Source: Rhizomicrobium sp. (GTDB lineage Bacteria; Pseudomonadota; Alphaproteobacteria; Micropepsales; Micropepsaceae). From it: a DNA stretch of 64,000 nt. The position numbers were made by a program, and so were the translations under genes. The notes beneath the pieces are model-generated. The model was not told the DNA's origin and ran no database searches. It worked only from the letters and a program-made list of their open reading frames with translations. This document shows positions 1 through 8,271 of the stretch, piece by piece (the first letter of the stretch is position 1; each line of letters opens with the position of its first letter). The DNA lies in contig JBBCHM010000001.1 in assembly GCA_037200045.1 (NCBI GenBank), forward strand, positions 992,001 through 1,056,000. Direction: 5' to 3'.

Positions 1-188
1 ACTTCGGGGCCATCGGCATGCTGAGCGGCGCGACGCTGGCGCTGAACGTCACCAACCTGACCGACGTGCGCTATGCGGCGAACTTCGACAACAGCGTGTT
101 CGCGCCGAACGATCCCGCGGGCACGATCATCGTGGCCCACTCGTCGGCGCCGCGGCAGGTCTTCGCCACGTTCGGCGTTTCGCTGTGA
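1..188 (+). CDS. TonB-dependent receptor, C-terminal fragment (5' end outside the window)
   Basis: Reading frame 3 runs open from the window edge to TGA at 186-188 and gives about 61 residues. The segment has alternating hydrophobic residues, the phrase LALNVTNLTD followed by a tyrosine-rich strand, then PRQVFATFGVSL. This is the usual end of an outer-membrane TonB-dependent receptor barrel, where an NLTD/NLFD turn precedes the last two beta strands and the chain ends close to an aromatic/hydrophobic C-terminus. The family imports siderophores or other large ligands with energy from TonB-ExbBD. The substrate cannot be told from this piece. The next gene starts 23 bp downstream on the same strand, so the two may be co-transcribed. 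Confidence 0.7.
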   Translation, partial: FGAIGMLSGATLALNVTNLTDVRYAANFDNSVFAPNDPAGTIIVAHSSAPRQVFATFGVSL

Positions 189-211
189 GCGCATGGCGCT
201 GAGGTGAAGGC

Positions 212-1606
212 ATGAGACTGCGGTTTTCTTGCGTGGGCGTGGCGGCCATTTTCCTCATGGCCGCCGCGCCGGCGAATGCCGCCACGCTTGTCGGGGTCGG
301 GAGCATGGCTTCGGATGCCCTGGACATGCAGGGCGAGACGCTGGGCGGCATGGGCTCTGGCATGATGCTCGTGCCGCATAGCTGGCATCGCGTCGGGAAA
401 AAATACGTGGCGCATCTCGATCTTTTGCCGGATCGCGGCTGGAACACCGCCGGCAGTGTCGATTACCGGGCGCGGGTGCAGGAATTCGATATCAGCCTGC
501 TGCCCGACGACAGCGCGCCGGGTCACGAAGGCCAACTGACCCTTGCTCTCAAGAAGAGCCTTCTTCTGACGGACAACGCGGGAATGCCCACGACGGGTTT
601 CGACCCCGTGGATGTGCGCCCCGCGGCCGGCGCGATTCCCGATCTGCCGGTCGCGGCCGATGGCCATGTCAGTCTGGATGACGAAGCCATTGCGCCGGAC
701 GGCCAGGGCGGCTTCTGGATCGGCGACGAGTATGGGCCCTATGTGTACCACTACGATGCACAAGGGCGCATGATCGGGGCCCTGCGGCCGCCCGAGGCCT
801 TCATTCCACGGCGTAACGGCAAGGAGAATTTCTCCGCCAACAGCCCGCCGGCAGGCACCATCATCGACACCGGCAATCCCGAGACCGGCCGACAGAACAA
901 TCAAGGTTTCGAGGGCATGAGCATCAGCCCCGACGGCCATACCTTGTTTGTCGTCAATCAGAGCGCGCTGCGTCAGGACCTCGACGCCGGCAATGTCGCC
1001 GCCACGCGCCGCAATGTCCGCTTGCTCGCTTATGACATCACGGCCGCGCCCCGTTTGATCCATGAGTATGCGCTCCAGCTTCCGCTATACGAGGAGGACG
1101 GAAAGACCAAGGTTGCCGCGCAAAGCGAGCTTCTCGCGATCGACGATCATCGTTTTCTGCTTCTGTGCCGCGACAGCGGCGGAGGGCTTGCGTCGAAGCG
1201 CCCGGCCTCGCTTTACCGCAAGGTTGAGCTGGTGGATGTGCAGGGCGCCACCGACATCGCGGGCCGCTATGACGACGCTGCCGGCAGCATCGCGCCGAAT
1301 GGCATTCTGCGCGACGACATCACGCCGGCGGCGTTGGCGGATTTTGTCGATCTGAACGACAACAGTCAGCTAAGCCGCTTTGGATTGCACAACGGGGCGC
1401 CGGCGGACGCTCATGATCTCTACGAAAAGTGGGAAAGCCTGGCATTGGCGCCGGCGGAGCGACCGGGCGAATATATTCTGCTTGTCGGCAGCGACAACGA
1501 TTTCATCACCCAGCATGGCCGGATGGCCGGCAAGGCCTATGCCGACGGCAGCGGGGCCGACGTCGATACCTTGATCATGGCTTGGCGCGTGCGGATACCG
1601 CGGTAG
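212..1606 (+). CDS. Secreted esterase-like/phytase-like protein (PF13449 family)
   Basis: 464 residues with a clear Sec signal peptide (MRLRF, a hydrophobic core, then an APANAA cleavage region near residue 24). The mature protein looks like the 'esterase-like activity of phytase' beta-propeller domain: phrases such as APDGQGGFWIGDEYGPYVYHYDAQG (key residues D, E, Y), GFEGMSISPDGHTLFVVNQ and ILLVGSDNDF near the end match the repeated propeller blades of that family. It is probably periplasmic and acts on phosphoester or ester substrates; the true substrate is not predictable. Start choice: ATG at 212 is preceded by an AGGTGAAGG-type ribosome site. It follows the TonB receptor end by 23 bp, which suggests an outer-membrane uptake plus periplasmic hydrolase pair (inference). 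Confidence 0.8.
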   Translation: MRLRFSCVGVAAIFLMAAAPANAATLVGVGSMASDALDMQGETLGGMGSGMMLVPHSWHRVGKKYVAHLDLLPDRGWNTAGSVDYRARVQEFDISLLPDDSAPGHEGQLTLALKKSLLLTDNAGMPTTGFDPVDVRPAAGAIPDLPVAADGHVSLDDEAIAPDGQGGFWIGDEYGPYVYHYDAQGRMIGALRPPEAFIPRRNGKENFSANSPPAGTIIDTGNPETGRQNNQGFEGMSISPDGHTLFVVNQSALRQDLDAGNVAATRRNVRLLAYDITAAPRLIHEYALQLPLYEEDGKTKVAAQSELLAIDDHRFLLLCRDSGGGLASKRPASLYRKVELVDVQGATDIAGRYDDAAGSIAPNGILRDDITPAALADFVDLNDNSQLSRFGLHNGAPADAHDLYEKWESLALAPAERPGEYILLVGSDNDFITQHGRMAGKAYADGSGADVDTLIMAWRVRIPR

Positions 1607-1711
1607 TCGCAACCGGCCTTTTTCGAATTCCCAGACGGCGAGGCATGTCGCCGACGCGGGAAATCGTGGCCGTTCGCGATTTTTCTAACCCAATGATACC
1701 GGCGTTTTTGG

Positions 1712-1787
1712 TGGTGGAGCCAAGCGGGATCGAACCGCTGACCTCCTGCATGCCATGCAGGCGCTCTCCCAGCTGAGCTATGGCCCC
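1712..1787 (-). tRNA. tRNA-Ala, anticodon GGC
   Basis: Reading the minus strand from 1787 gives a 76-nt cloverleaf that begins GGGGCCA, has the D-arm AGCTCAGCTGGGAGAGC, the anticodon stem CCTGC/GCAGG around the loop ATGGCAT (anticodon GGC at loop positions 3-5), the T-arm with GGTTCGATCC, and the acceptor strand TGGCTCC followed by an encoded ACCA end. The acceptor helix contains a G3-U70 wobble, the established identity element for alanyl-tRNA synthetase, which confirms the call independently of the anticodon. It reads GCC codons, which should be abundant in this GC-rich genome. Confidence 0.97.
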
Positions 1788-1828
1788 ATTCCAGAGCGCG
1801 CCGCGTTGGGCCGCGGCGCGAAACAAAT

Positions 1829-2347
1829 TCAGCGTTCGTCCTTCTCGATATCCGCGTCGATGATCCCGCTGACATCGTCGTTCTCGTCTTCGTCCTCCTC
1901 GAGGAGGCTGTTGTCGTCCTCCTCCTCGTCCTCGTCGTCCTCGACGACGATGTCCTCGATGTCGTCCTCGTCGACCACCGACATGCCGGCGCCTTCGGTC
2001 TCGGTCTCCTCGGCGGCCTCTTCTTCTTCCTCGTCCTCGCCGGTGGCGGCGATCTGGATCGGCGCCTCGTCGGGGATCGGCTCGACGACTTCCTCGGCCT
2101 CGGCCTCTTCGCTCTCCTCGTCCTCGTTCTCCGCCTCTTCATCCTCGGCTTCGGCGGCGACGGGCTGCGCGGCGGCCGCTTCGGGCTGGCGCGGACGGCG
2201 CTGCTTGTACATCGCCTCGGGCTCGAAGGTGAACTGGCACTTCGGGCATTCGATGGGACGCTTCTGGAGGTCGTAGAACCGCGCCGCGCATTGCGGGCAC
2301 ACGCGTTTCAAACCGAGTTCTGCCTTGACCAATCTATTGCTTCCCAT
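1829..2347 (-). CDS. TIGR02300 family protein (zinc ribbon plus acidic tail)
   Basis: 172 residues from ATG at 2347. The first ~45 residues form a small zinc ribbon: LGLKRVCPQC, then ARFYDLQKRPIECPKC, with two CxxC pairs and the FYDL motif that gives this alphaproteobacterial family its 'FYDLN acid' name. The remaining ~110 residues are extremely acidic (long E/D runs with interspersed A and V), with low complexity. Function is not established. Such proteins are small and probably cytoplasmic, and could interact with nucleic-acid-binding or ribosomal partners through the ribbon; this is inference. An upstream in-frame ATG (2437) would overlap aroA and is rejected because family members start just before the ribbon. 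Divergent from aroA with a 77-bp gap. Confidence 0.88.
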   Translation of the reverse strand: MGSNRLVKAELGLKRVCPQCAARFYDLQKRPIECPKCQFTFEPEAMYKQRRPRQPEAAAAQPVAAEAEDEEAENEDEESEEAEAEEVVEPIPDEAPIQIAATGEDEEEEEAAEETETEGAGMSVVDEDDIEDIVVEDDEDEEEDDNSLLEEDEDENDDVSGIIDADIEKDER

Positions 2348-2424
2348 GAAAGAAGGGTTTCTTTGGAAGGCGGGTCGTTTGCCACGCCTGACACCGGCTG
2401 TCAAAGAGGATTTGGGGCGCCAAG

Positions 2425-3774
2425 ATGCACGATTCAAGCGCGGCCAGACCCTTGAAATCGCGGCGGTCTTCCGGCCTGAAGGGCGTCGCTGTGGTTCCCG
2501 GCGACAAATCGGTCTCCCACCGGGCCCTGATCCTGGGCGCCCTGACGGTCGGCGAAACCCCCATTACCGGGCTTCTCGAAGCCGAGGACGTCCTCAATAC
2601 CGCCGCCGCCATGCGGGCTTTCGGCGCCGTCGTGACCCGCGACGGCCCCGGCGCCTGGCGGGTGCGCGGAACCGGCGTAAGCGGCTGGGGCGAGCCCGAC
2701 AATGTGCTCGATTTCGGCAATTCCGGCACCGGCTCGCGCCTGGTCATGGGCGCGATGGCGACGACGCCGATCACGGCGGTGTTCACCGGCGATGCCTCGC
2801 TGCGCGGCCGGCCGATGGCCCGGGTGCTCGATCCGCTGACCCATTTCGGCGCGACCTACACCGCGCGCGGGCGCGGCCTGATGCCGGTGACGCTGAGCGG
2901 CGCCAAGCTGCCGATTGCCGTCGAGCATCACGTCGCCGTCGCCTCCGCCCAGGTCAAATCGGCGATGCTGCTGGCCGCGCTCGGCGCCCCGGGCCGCTCG
3001 CGCGTCAGCCAGGACGCGCTGACCCGCGACCACACCGAGAAGATGCTCGCCGCCTTCGGCGCCAAGATCGAGGTCGAGAAGCTGGCGAAAGGCGAGGCGG
3101 TCTATGTGAGCGGCGAGGCCGAACTGAAACCCTGCGCCGTCGACGTGCCGCGCGACCCATCCTCCGCCGCCTTCGCGCTGGTGGCCGCGCTGATCGTGCC
3201 GGGCTCGGAGGTGCGCATTCCGTCGGTGCTGCTCAATCCGCGCCGCATCGGCCTGATCGAGACCCTGCTGGAGATGGGCGCCGCCATCGCCATCGAGAAC
3301 GAACGCGTGAGCGGCGGCGAGCGGATCGGCGACCTCGTCGCGCGCTCCTCGCAGCTCAGGGGCGTCGACGTGCCCCCCGACCGCGCGCCCGCGATGATCG
3401 ACGAATACCCCGTCCTCGCCGTGGCGGCCTCCTTCGCCGAAGGCCGCACCGTGATGCGCGGCCTCGAAGAATTGCGCGTGAAGGAAAGCGACCGTCTCGC
3501 CGCCATCGCCGCCGGGCTGAAAGCCAACGGCGTCACGACCGCCGAAACCCACGACACACTAACCGTCGAGGGCAGGGGCCAGGGCGGCGTCCCCGGCGGC
3601 GCACGGGTGGCAACCCATCTGGACCACCGCATCGCGATGAGCTTCCTCGTCATGGGTCTTGCGGCACGCGAGCCTGTGACCGTCGACGACACCGCGATGA
3701 TCGCCACCAGCTTCCCCGAATTCGAGAAACTCATGCGCGACCTCGGCGCCGATTTTCTCGCCGTGAACGGGTAG
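2425..3774 (+). CDS. aroA: 3-phosphoshikimate 1-carboxyvinyltransferase (EPSP synthase)
   Basis: 449 residues. Sixth step of the shikimate pathway: condenses shikimate 3-phosphate with phosphoenolpyruvate. The sequence shows [11 protein letters not shown] near residue 25 (PEP/S3P lysine region), [27 protein letters not shown] and [10 protein letters not shown], covering both domains of the inverse alpha-beta barrel fold. GDKS, SAQVK and RDHTE are the motifs used to recognise class II enzymes such as the Agrobacterium CP4 type. At the position where CP4 has Ala (GNAATG) this protein has Gly (GNSGTG), so the known tolerance-associated replacement is absent. The order aroA, cmk, rpsA is widespread in proteobacteria. 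The start at 2425 is 77 bp from the divergent gene. Confidence 0.96.
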   Translation: MHDSSAARPLKSRRSSGLKGVAVVPGDKSVSHRALILGALTVGETPITGLLEAEDVLNTAAAMRAFGAVVTRDGPGAWRVRGTGVSGWGEPDNVLDFGNSGTGSRLVMGAMATTPITAVFTGDASLRGRPMARVLDPLTHFGATYTARGRGLMPVTLSGAKLPIAVEHHVAVASAQVKSAMLLAALGAPGRSRVSQDALTRDHTEKMLAAFGAKIEVEKLAKGEAVYVSGEAELKPCAVDVPRDPSSAAFALVAALIVPGSEVRIPSVLLNPRRIGLIETLLEMGAAIAIENERVSGGERIGDLVARSSQLRGVDVPPDRAPAMIDEYPVLAVAASFAEGRTVMRGLEELRVKESDRLAAIAAGLKANGVTTAETHDTLTVEGRGQGGVPGGARVATHLDHRIAMSFLVMGLAAREPVTVDDTAMIATSFPEFEKLMRDLGADFLAVNG

Positions 3775-3829
3775 CTGTCATGCGGCACGACAGGGGACCC
3801 CATGGTAAGAGCGCTTTGAGTGGTGAAGA

Positions 3830-4087
3830 ATGGAAGCGTCGCTGTCTGAGCGATTGGGTACTGAAATGATGATTGAAAATGCTGTTCGGCTGAAATTGCT
3901 CGATGTCGTCGCTCTGTTGAACGACCGCGAGGGATTGGCACGCGGCCAGGTCGGAACGATTGTCGAGCTTCTGGACGGCGGCACCGCTCTTGTCGAGTTC
4001 AGCGACGGCGAGGGCCGCGCCTTTGCGACCCTGCCATGCCCGCTCTCCGAACTGATCGTTCTGCACTATGAGCGTCAGCCGGCCTGA
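3830..4087 (+). CDS. DUF4926 domain protein
   Basis: 85 residues, or 73 if the ATG at 3866 is used. The core LLDVVALLNDREGLARGQVGTIVELLDGGTALVEFSD matches the small all-beta DUF4926 family, in which a conserved RGQVGTIVE segment and a VEF(S/A)D segment are the hallmarks. Molecular function is unknown. The stop codon overlaps the start of cmk by one base (TGATG), so it is translationally linked to an essential nucleotide kinase gene. Members are often found as stray single-domain genes near toxin-like loci; nothing of that kind is visible here. The second start would fit the usual family length better, because the first 12 residues look unconserved. Confidence 0.75.
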   Translation: MEASLSERLGTEMMIENAVRLKLLDVVALLNDREGLARGQVGTIVELLDGGTALVEFSDGEGRAFATLPCPLSELIVLHYERQPA

Positions 4088-4755
4088 TGAGCATCGTCAT
4101 CGCCGTCGATGGGACCGCCGCCTCCGGCAAGGGCACGCTCGCCAAGCGCCTCGCCCGCCACTTCAACTTCGCACATATGGATTCCGGCTCGCTGTACCGG
4201 CTGACCGCGCTCGCCGTGCTGGAGGCCAAGGGCGATCCGACCAACCAGGCGGACGCGCTCCAGGGCGCCCGCGCCGTCGATCTTTCCCGCGCCGGCAGTC
4301 CCGCCATCCGCACCGATGTGGTCGGCAAGGCGGCCAGCCAGGTTTCCGCCATCCCCGCCGTGCGCCGGGCGCTGCACGACTACCAGATCGCCTTCCTCGA
4401 CCACCCGCCCGGCGGCAGCCTGGGCGCCGTGATGGATGGCCGCGACATCGGCACCGTCATCGCCCCCGCCGCCACGGCCAAATTGTTCGTCGACGCCGAT
4501 CCCAAAATCCGCGCCCATCGCCGGCTGCTGGAACTGGAAACCATGGGCATCCTCCGCGACGAGGCGGATCTGCTCCAGGAAATCCTGGCCCGCGACCAGG
4601 CCGACCGCACCCGGCCCATCTCCCCGATGGTCCGGGCCAAGGATGCGGACTTGCTTGATACCACCGTATTGAGTATAGACGCGGCGTTCGCGGCAGCCCT
4701 CGCTTTGGTCTCACCGAAGATCGAGGACGCGCTCAAGGCTCGCCACAGGGGTTAG
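4087..4755 (+). CDS. cmk: (d)CMP kinase (cytidylate kinase)
   Basis: 222 residues. Phosphorylates CMP and dCMP to the diphosphates. It begins MSIVIAVDGTAASGKGTLAK, a Walker A loop at residues 9-17. DSGSLYR follows near residue 36 and is the nucleotide monophosphate-binding motif of bacterial cmk. DGRDIGTVIAP around residue 118 and ADPKIRAHRR are further family signatures, the latter being the lid arginines. The length is typical for the family. The start codon overlaps the stop of the DUF4926 gene, and rpsA follows, which is the standard proteobacterial context linking nucleotide supply with translation genes. Confidence 0.96.
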   Translation: MSIVIAVDGTAASGKGTLAKRLARHFNFAHMDSGSLYRLTALAVLEAKGDPTNQADALQGARAVDLSRAGSPAIRTDVVGKAASQVSAIPAVRRALHDYQIAFLDHPPGGSLGAVMDGRDIGTVIAPAATAKLFVDADPKIRAHRRLLELETMGILRDEADLLQEILARDQADRTRPISPMVRAKDADLLDTTVLSIDAAFAAALALVSPKIEDALKARHRG

Positions 4756-4901
4756 GAGACCCGGCGGCCTCTTCGAGCCACCCGAACTTGACCGACAACC
4801 CAACCGCCCAAGCGGGATTAGCGCCCGCGCGGGAAGTCCATCACGCCGAAGCCCAAGGGGCAAAGGCGGATCGGCACGACGAAGTGAATTGGAAATACCG
4901 A

Positions 4902-6647
4902 ATGGCTCGCTACGCGACCGCAACCAAGATCAGAGAAACCACCCTTGCCTCCCCAAGCCGCGACGACTTCGCGGCCATGCTCGAAGCCAGCTTCGAGACC
5001 CAATCCCCCCAGGAAGGCGCCGTCATCACCGGCACCGTCGTCGGCATCGAAAACGACTTCGCCGTCATCGATGTCGGCCTGAAGACCGAGGGCCGCGTCA
5101 GCCTCAAGGAATTCGCGATGCCCGGCATGCCGGTCAACGTGAAGATGGGCGACAAGGTCGAAGTCTATCTCGAGCGCGTCGAGAACGCGCTGGGCGAAGC
5201 CGTCCTCAGCCGCGACAAGGCCCGCCGCGAAGAGAGCTGGATCAAGCTCGAACGCGCCTTCAACGAGCAGACCCGCGTCACCGGCGTGATCTTCGGCCGC
5301 GTCAAGGGCGGCTTCACCGTCGATCTCGACGGCGCCGTGGCCTTCCTGCCCGGCAGCCAGGTCGATGTCCGCCCGATGCGCGATGTCGGCCCCTTGATGA
5401 ACCAGCCGCAGCCCTTCCAGATCCTCAAGATGGACCGGCGCCGCGGCAACATCGTGGTCTCGCGCCGCGCCGTGCTCGAAGAGCGCCGCGCCGAGGAGCG
5501 CACCAGCCTCGTCGCCTCGCTGCAGGAGAAGCAGGTGGTCGAAGGCGTGGTCAAGAACATCACCGACTACGGCGCCTTCGTCGATCTCGGCGGCGTCGAC
5601 GGCCTGCTCCACGTCACCGACATCGCGTGGCGCCGCGTCAGCCATCCGACCGAGGTTCTCTCCGTCGGCCAGACCGTCACGGTGCAGATCATCAAGATCA
5701 ACCACGAGACGCAGCGCATCAGCCTGGGCATGAAGCAGCTCCAGACCGATCCGTGGGAAGGCGTCGCCGTGAAGTACCCGCCGGGCGCCAAGTTCAAGGG
5801 CAAGGTCACCAACGTCACCGACTACGGCGCCTTCGTGGAGCTGGAGCCGGGCGTCGAGGGCCTGGTCCACGTCAGCGAAATGTCGTGGGTCAAGAAGAAC
5901 GTCGCCCCGTCCAAGATCGTCGTGCCGGGCACCGAAGTCGAAGTGCAGGTGCTGGAAGTCGATTCCAACAAGCGCCGCATCAGCCTCGGCCTGAAGCAGA
6001 CCCAGGAGAATCCCTGGGAGTCCTTCATGCGCGAGCATCCCGTGGGCTCGACCATCGAGGGCGAGATCAAGTCGATCACCGAGTTCGGCCTGTTCGTCGG
6101 CCTCGGCCACGACATCGACGGCATGGTCCACCTCTCCGACCTTAGCTGGGCGAAGTCCGGCGACGAGGCGGTCAAGGACTACGAGAAGGGCCAGGTCATC
6201 TCGGCCAAGGTGCTCGACGTCGACTCCGAGAAGGAGCGCGTCAGCCTGGGCGTGAAGCAGCTTGGCGACGATCCGATCGAGAAGGCGGGCGCCGGCGGCG
6301 GCGCGCTGCGCAAGAACCAGGTCGTCACCGTCACCGTGACCCAGGTCAATGACGGCGGCATCGAGGTCGAGTTGGCGGACGGCGTGAAGTCGTTCATCCG
6401 CCGCAGTGATCTGGCGCGCGACCGCGGTGACCAGCGTCCGGAGCGTTTCCAGGTCGGCAACAAGGTGGACGTGCTGGTGACGCAGGTCGACAAGTCGAGC
6501 CGCAGGGTCTCGGTGTCGATCAAGGCGCGCGAGATCTCCGAGGAGAAGGAGGCCGTGGCGCAATACGGCTCCTCCGACTCGGGCGCGAGCCTGGGCGACA
6601 TCCTGGGCGCGGCGCTGAAGAAGCGCGGCGGCAAGGCCGACGAGTAA
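4902..6647 (+). CDS. rpsA: 30S ribosomal protein S1
   Basis: 581 residues from ATG 4902. The open frame extends upstream to a TTG at 4788 (619 aa), but family members start close to 'TRDDFAAMLEASF', so the ATG is preferred. Six S1/OB repeats are visible: GAVITGTVVGIENDFAVIDVG; VTGVIFGRVKGGFTVDL; VVEGVVKNITDYGAFVDLGG; FKGKVTNVTDYGAFVELEPG; IEGEIKSITEFGLFVGLG; and a weaker VTVTVTQVNDGGIEVEL. Repeats 3 and 4 are the closest to the canonical DYGAFV.L pattern. S1 binds mRNA leaders on the 30S subunit and helps unfold them. A strong terminator begins 24 bp after the stop. ihfB, the usual next gene, lies 3.5 kb downstream, separated by accessory genes. Confidence 0.96.
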   Translation: MARYATATKIRETTLASPSRDDFAAMLEASFETQSPQEGAVITGTVVGIENDFAVIDVGLKTEGRVSLKEFAMPGMPVNVKMGDKVEVYLERVENALGEAVLSRDKARREESWIKLERAFNEQTRVTGVIFGRVKGGFTVDLDGAVAFLPGSQVDVRPMRDVGPLMNQPQPFQILKMDRRRGNIVVSRRAVLEERRAEERTSLVASLQEKQVVEGVVKNITDYGAFVDLGGVDGLLHVTDIAWRRVSHPTEVLSVGQTVTVQIIKINHETQRISLGMKQLQTDPWEGVAVKYPPGAKFKGKVTNVTDYGAFVELEPGVEGLVHVSEMSWVKKNVAPSKIVVPGTEVEVQVLEVDSNKRRISLGLKQTQENPWESFMREHPVGSTIEGEIKSITEFGLFVGLGHDIDGMVHLSDLSWAKSGDEAVKDYEKGQVISAKVLDVDSEKERVSLGVKQLGDDPIEKAGAGGGALRKNQVVTVTVTQVNDGGIEVELADGVKSFIRRSDLARDRGDQRPERFQVGNKVDVLVTQVDKSSRRVSVSIKAREISEEKEAVAQYGSSDSGASLGDILGAALKKRGGKADE

Positions 6648-6670
6648 TCGTCGTCCCATCGATAAAACGG

Positions 6671-6702
6671 AAAAGGCGCGGAGCAATCCGCGCCTTTTTT
6701 CT
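6671..6702 (+). terminator. Rho-independent terminator of the cmk-rpsA transcript
   Basis: Arms aaaaggcgcgg (6671-6681) and ccgcgcctttt (6688-6698) pair perfectly around the 6-nt loop agcaat and run into a T-rich stretch. It lies 24 bp after the rpsA stop codon. Confidence 0.93.
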
Positions 6703-6750
6703 TTGCGCGGCACGGGACTTTTATGTCCGTAATTTCGGGCTGAAACGGAC

Positions 6751-6916
6751 CTGGTGTCCTGAACCAGAAGTTCGCAGAATTTAGAACAAGGTGTCATGGC
6801 CCGCGACTGCGGGCCACCCAGGTGAAATCTGCCGCGGTCGTGCAGGTTTCACCTGGGTCCGCCGCATTCGCGGCGGATGACATTGAGTGCTGCGAACTTC
6901 TGACTCAGGAGACCAG
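6751..6916. repeat. Nested palindromic element, copy 1 (MITE-like, 166 bp)
   Basis: Outer inverted repeats of 27 bp at 6751-6777 and 6890-6916 match at 24 of 27 positions. Inside lie two REP-like arms: tgtcat plus a hairpin (ggcccgc/gcgggcc) plus acccag on the left, and the mirrored arm with a different stem (ccgccgc/gcggcgg) on the right. A second copy with the same architecture lies at 45801-45963. No ORF or transposase is inside, so it is non-autonomous if mobile. It fills much of the gap between rpsA and the VOC gene. Confidence 0.85.
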
Positions 6917-6926
6917 AAGCATACAC

Positions 6927-6984
6927 CTGGGTCCCCGCACGTTGTCGCTATGGGACCCCTCGCTTCGCTCGGCCGGGGATGACG
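6927..6984. repeat. Degenerate REP-like hairpin, ccccg-type
   Basis: Read from the minus strand this is cgtcat followed by a cccc.../...gggg stem with a long loop and acccag, the same flanking words as the other REP-like copies but with a longer, poorly conserved loop. It follows the 166-bp element directly. The rest of the 6985-7338 stretch has no gene I can support; a 102-codon frame from 7107 whose stop overlaps the VOC start looks like chance. Confidence 0.5.
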
Positions 6985-7338
6985 GCGGCGTTTGGTCGGT
7001 GACATCGAGGCCGTCTTGCAGAGCATGTGGCGATTTTAGCGATTGGGTCGTTCCTCCCTCCGCCAAGACTTATCCAACACCGCCGGCGCGGCCTTATGAT
7101 GTCGCCATGAACGAGCTTGTCCGATCTTTCGCTCTGGCCCCCGCGCCTCGCCCCGTCGCGGCGCCCTTCCGGCGCAATCGCGCCGACCTCGAAAACAATT
7201 ATATTGCCGAAAATGTCTCAACATCTTGGCCCAACATGGATATTTCAAACGACGCCGCGCCGAGCCGGAGCGCCAGTCGCGCCGTCATCCGTCCGCCGCC
7301 TCTCCCGCGTAGCCCGCCGATGCGTCCCGCGCACGTCT

Positions 7339-7369
7339 CCTGCCAAACTGCTGACAGAACCCTGGCAGG
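7339..7369. promoter_or_regulatory. Possible operator: 7-bp inverted repeat upstream of the VOC gene
   Basis: cctgcca and tggcagg form perfect inverted half-sites separated by 17 bp, ending 39 bp before the VOC start codon and enclosing ctgacag. The location suits a regulator site in a promoter. No regulator gene is adjacent, so the partner is unknown. Confidence 0.35.
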
Positions 7370-7408
7370 AGGGGCTCGGTACGGTCTCTTCCTATTGAGG
7401 AGGGTTCT

Positions 7409-7816
7409 ATGAGATTCGTGTCCATGGCGGTGGGCTTCGTGCTCGCCACGCTCATCACCATCGGCGCGCACGCTACCGTGCCGGCCGATGCCGACTATGT
7501 CGAGTTCACCGTGCACGACATCGCGCGCGCCAAGACGTTCTACGGCGCGGTATTTGGCTGGACATTCACCGACTACGGTCCGACCTATGCCAGCTTCGAC
7601 GACGGCCGCATCGGCGGCGGCTTCACCACCGACGGCACGCCGCGCCCCGGCGGTCCGCTCGTCGTTTTCTACACCGCCGATCTCGACGCCACGCTGGCGC
7701 GCGTGAAGGCCGCCGGCGGTACGATCACAAAGCCGTCCTTTGCCTTCCCCGGCGGGCGGCGCTTCCACTTCACCGATCCCGACGGCACCGAGATCGCGGT
7801 GTGGTCGCAGAAATAG
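7409..7816 (+). CDS. VOC family (glyoxalase/bleomycin-resistance fold) protein with signal peptide
   Basis: 135 residues. After an N-terminal hydrophobic leader (MRFVSMAVGFVLATLITIGAHA, plausible cleavage after AHA near residue 22) comes a single vicinal-oxygen-chelate module: DYVEFTVHDIARAKTFYGAVFGWTF, then GGPLVVFYTADLDATLARVKAAGG and FHFTDPDGTEIAVWSQK. A DPDG/E ending is typical of metal-binding VOC proteins. Most relatives of this size are cytoplasmic and lack a leader, so export would be unusual. The start is supported by GAGGAGG 7 bp upstream. The TfoX-N gene follows 9 bp after the stop, so the two are probably co-transcribed. Substrate unknown. Confidence 0.82.
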   Translation: MRFVSMAVGFVLATLITIGAHATVPADADYVEFTVHDIARAKTFYGAVFGWTFTDYGPTYASFDDGRIGGGFTTDGTPRPGGPLVVFYTADLDATLARVKAAGGTITKPSFAFPGGRRFHFTDPDGTEIAVWSQK

Positions 7817-7825
7817 GAGGCGTCG

Positions 7826-8215
7826 ATGCCGCACGATCCGCGCGACCTGCAGAAGAAGATGGAAGCCGCGATGCCGGCGAATGTCGATTGGCGCTTCAAG
7901 CCGATGTTCGGCGGCATCGGCGTCTATGCCGACGACCGGATGTGCGTCTCGCTGTCCGACGTCGGCCTGGCGGTGAAGCTGGCGCCCGCCGAGCAGGAGG
8001 CGCTGCTCAAGCTCAAGGGCGCCAGGCGGCTGCAATACGCGCCGTCCGTGCCGCCGAGCAAGACCTATATCGTCGTGCCCGACGCGATGCTGTCCGATCG
8101 CGGGACGCTCGGCCGCTGGCTGTCGGTCAGCGCCGCGCAAGCCGCGCGCGCTCCGGCCGCAAAACGCCGCAAATCCGGGCCTGCTGCAAATCCGCGCAAA
8201 GCGGGCCGGACTTAA
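7826..8215 (+). CDS. TfoX N-terminal domain protein
   Basis: 129 residues. MPHDPRDLQKKMEAAMP, then RFKPMFGGIGVYADDRMCVSLSDVGLAVKL and PPSKTYIVVPDAMLSD match the TfoX-N domain, in which KPMFGG is the most conserved word. Stand-alone TfoX-N proteins are common in alphaproteobacteria and have no assigned biochemical role; the name comes from the competence regulator TfoX/Sxy, but regulation of competence should not be assumed. The last 25 residues are rich in Lys, Arg, Ala and Pro and probably disordered. GGAGG precedes the ATG at 7826. It is likely in one transcript with the VOC gene upstream. Confidence 0.85.
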   Translation: MPHDPRDLQKKMEAAMPANVDWRFKPMFGGIGVYADDRMCVSLSDVGLAVKLAPAEQEALLKLKGARRLQYAPSVPPSKTYIVVPDAMLSDRGTLGRWLSVSAAQAARAPAAKRRKSGPAANPRKAGRT

Positions 8216-8271
8216 CGGTGCATTATTCTCATCCTGGGTAGCCTTCGCCGTCGCGCCGGGGTTGCCATTTC

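Noticed and set aside
4818-6797. 659-codon minus-strand frame antisense to rpsA
   Set aside because: It mirrors the S1 repeats as pseudo-repeats (AVVGDV... words), which is the expected shadow of a repeated gene, not a real protein.
7107-7412. 102-codon plus-strand frame whose stop overlaps the VOC start
   Set aside because: Pro/Arg/Ala-rich with no recognisable domain or ribosome site; the overlap with the VOC start could be chance.
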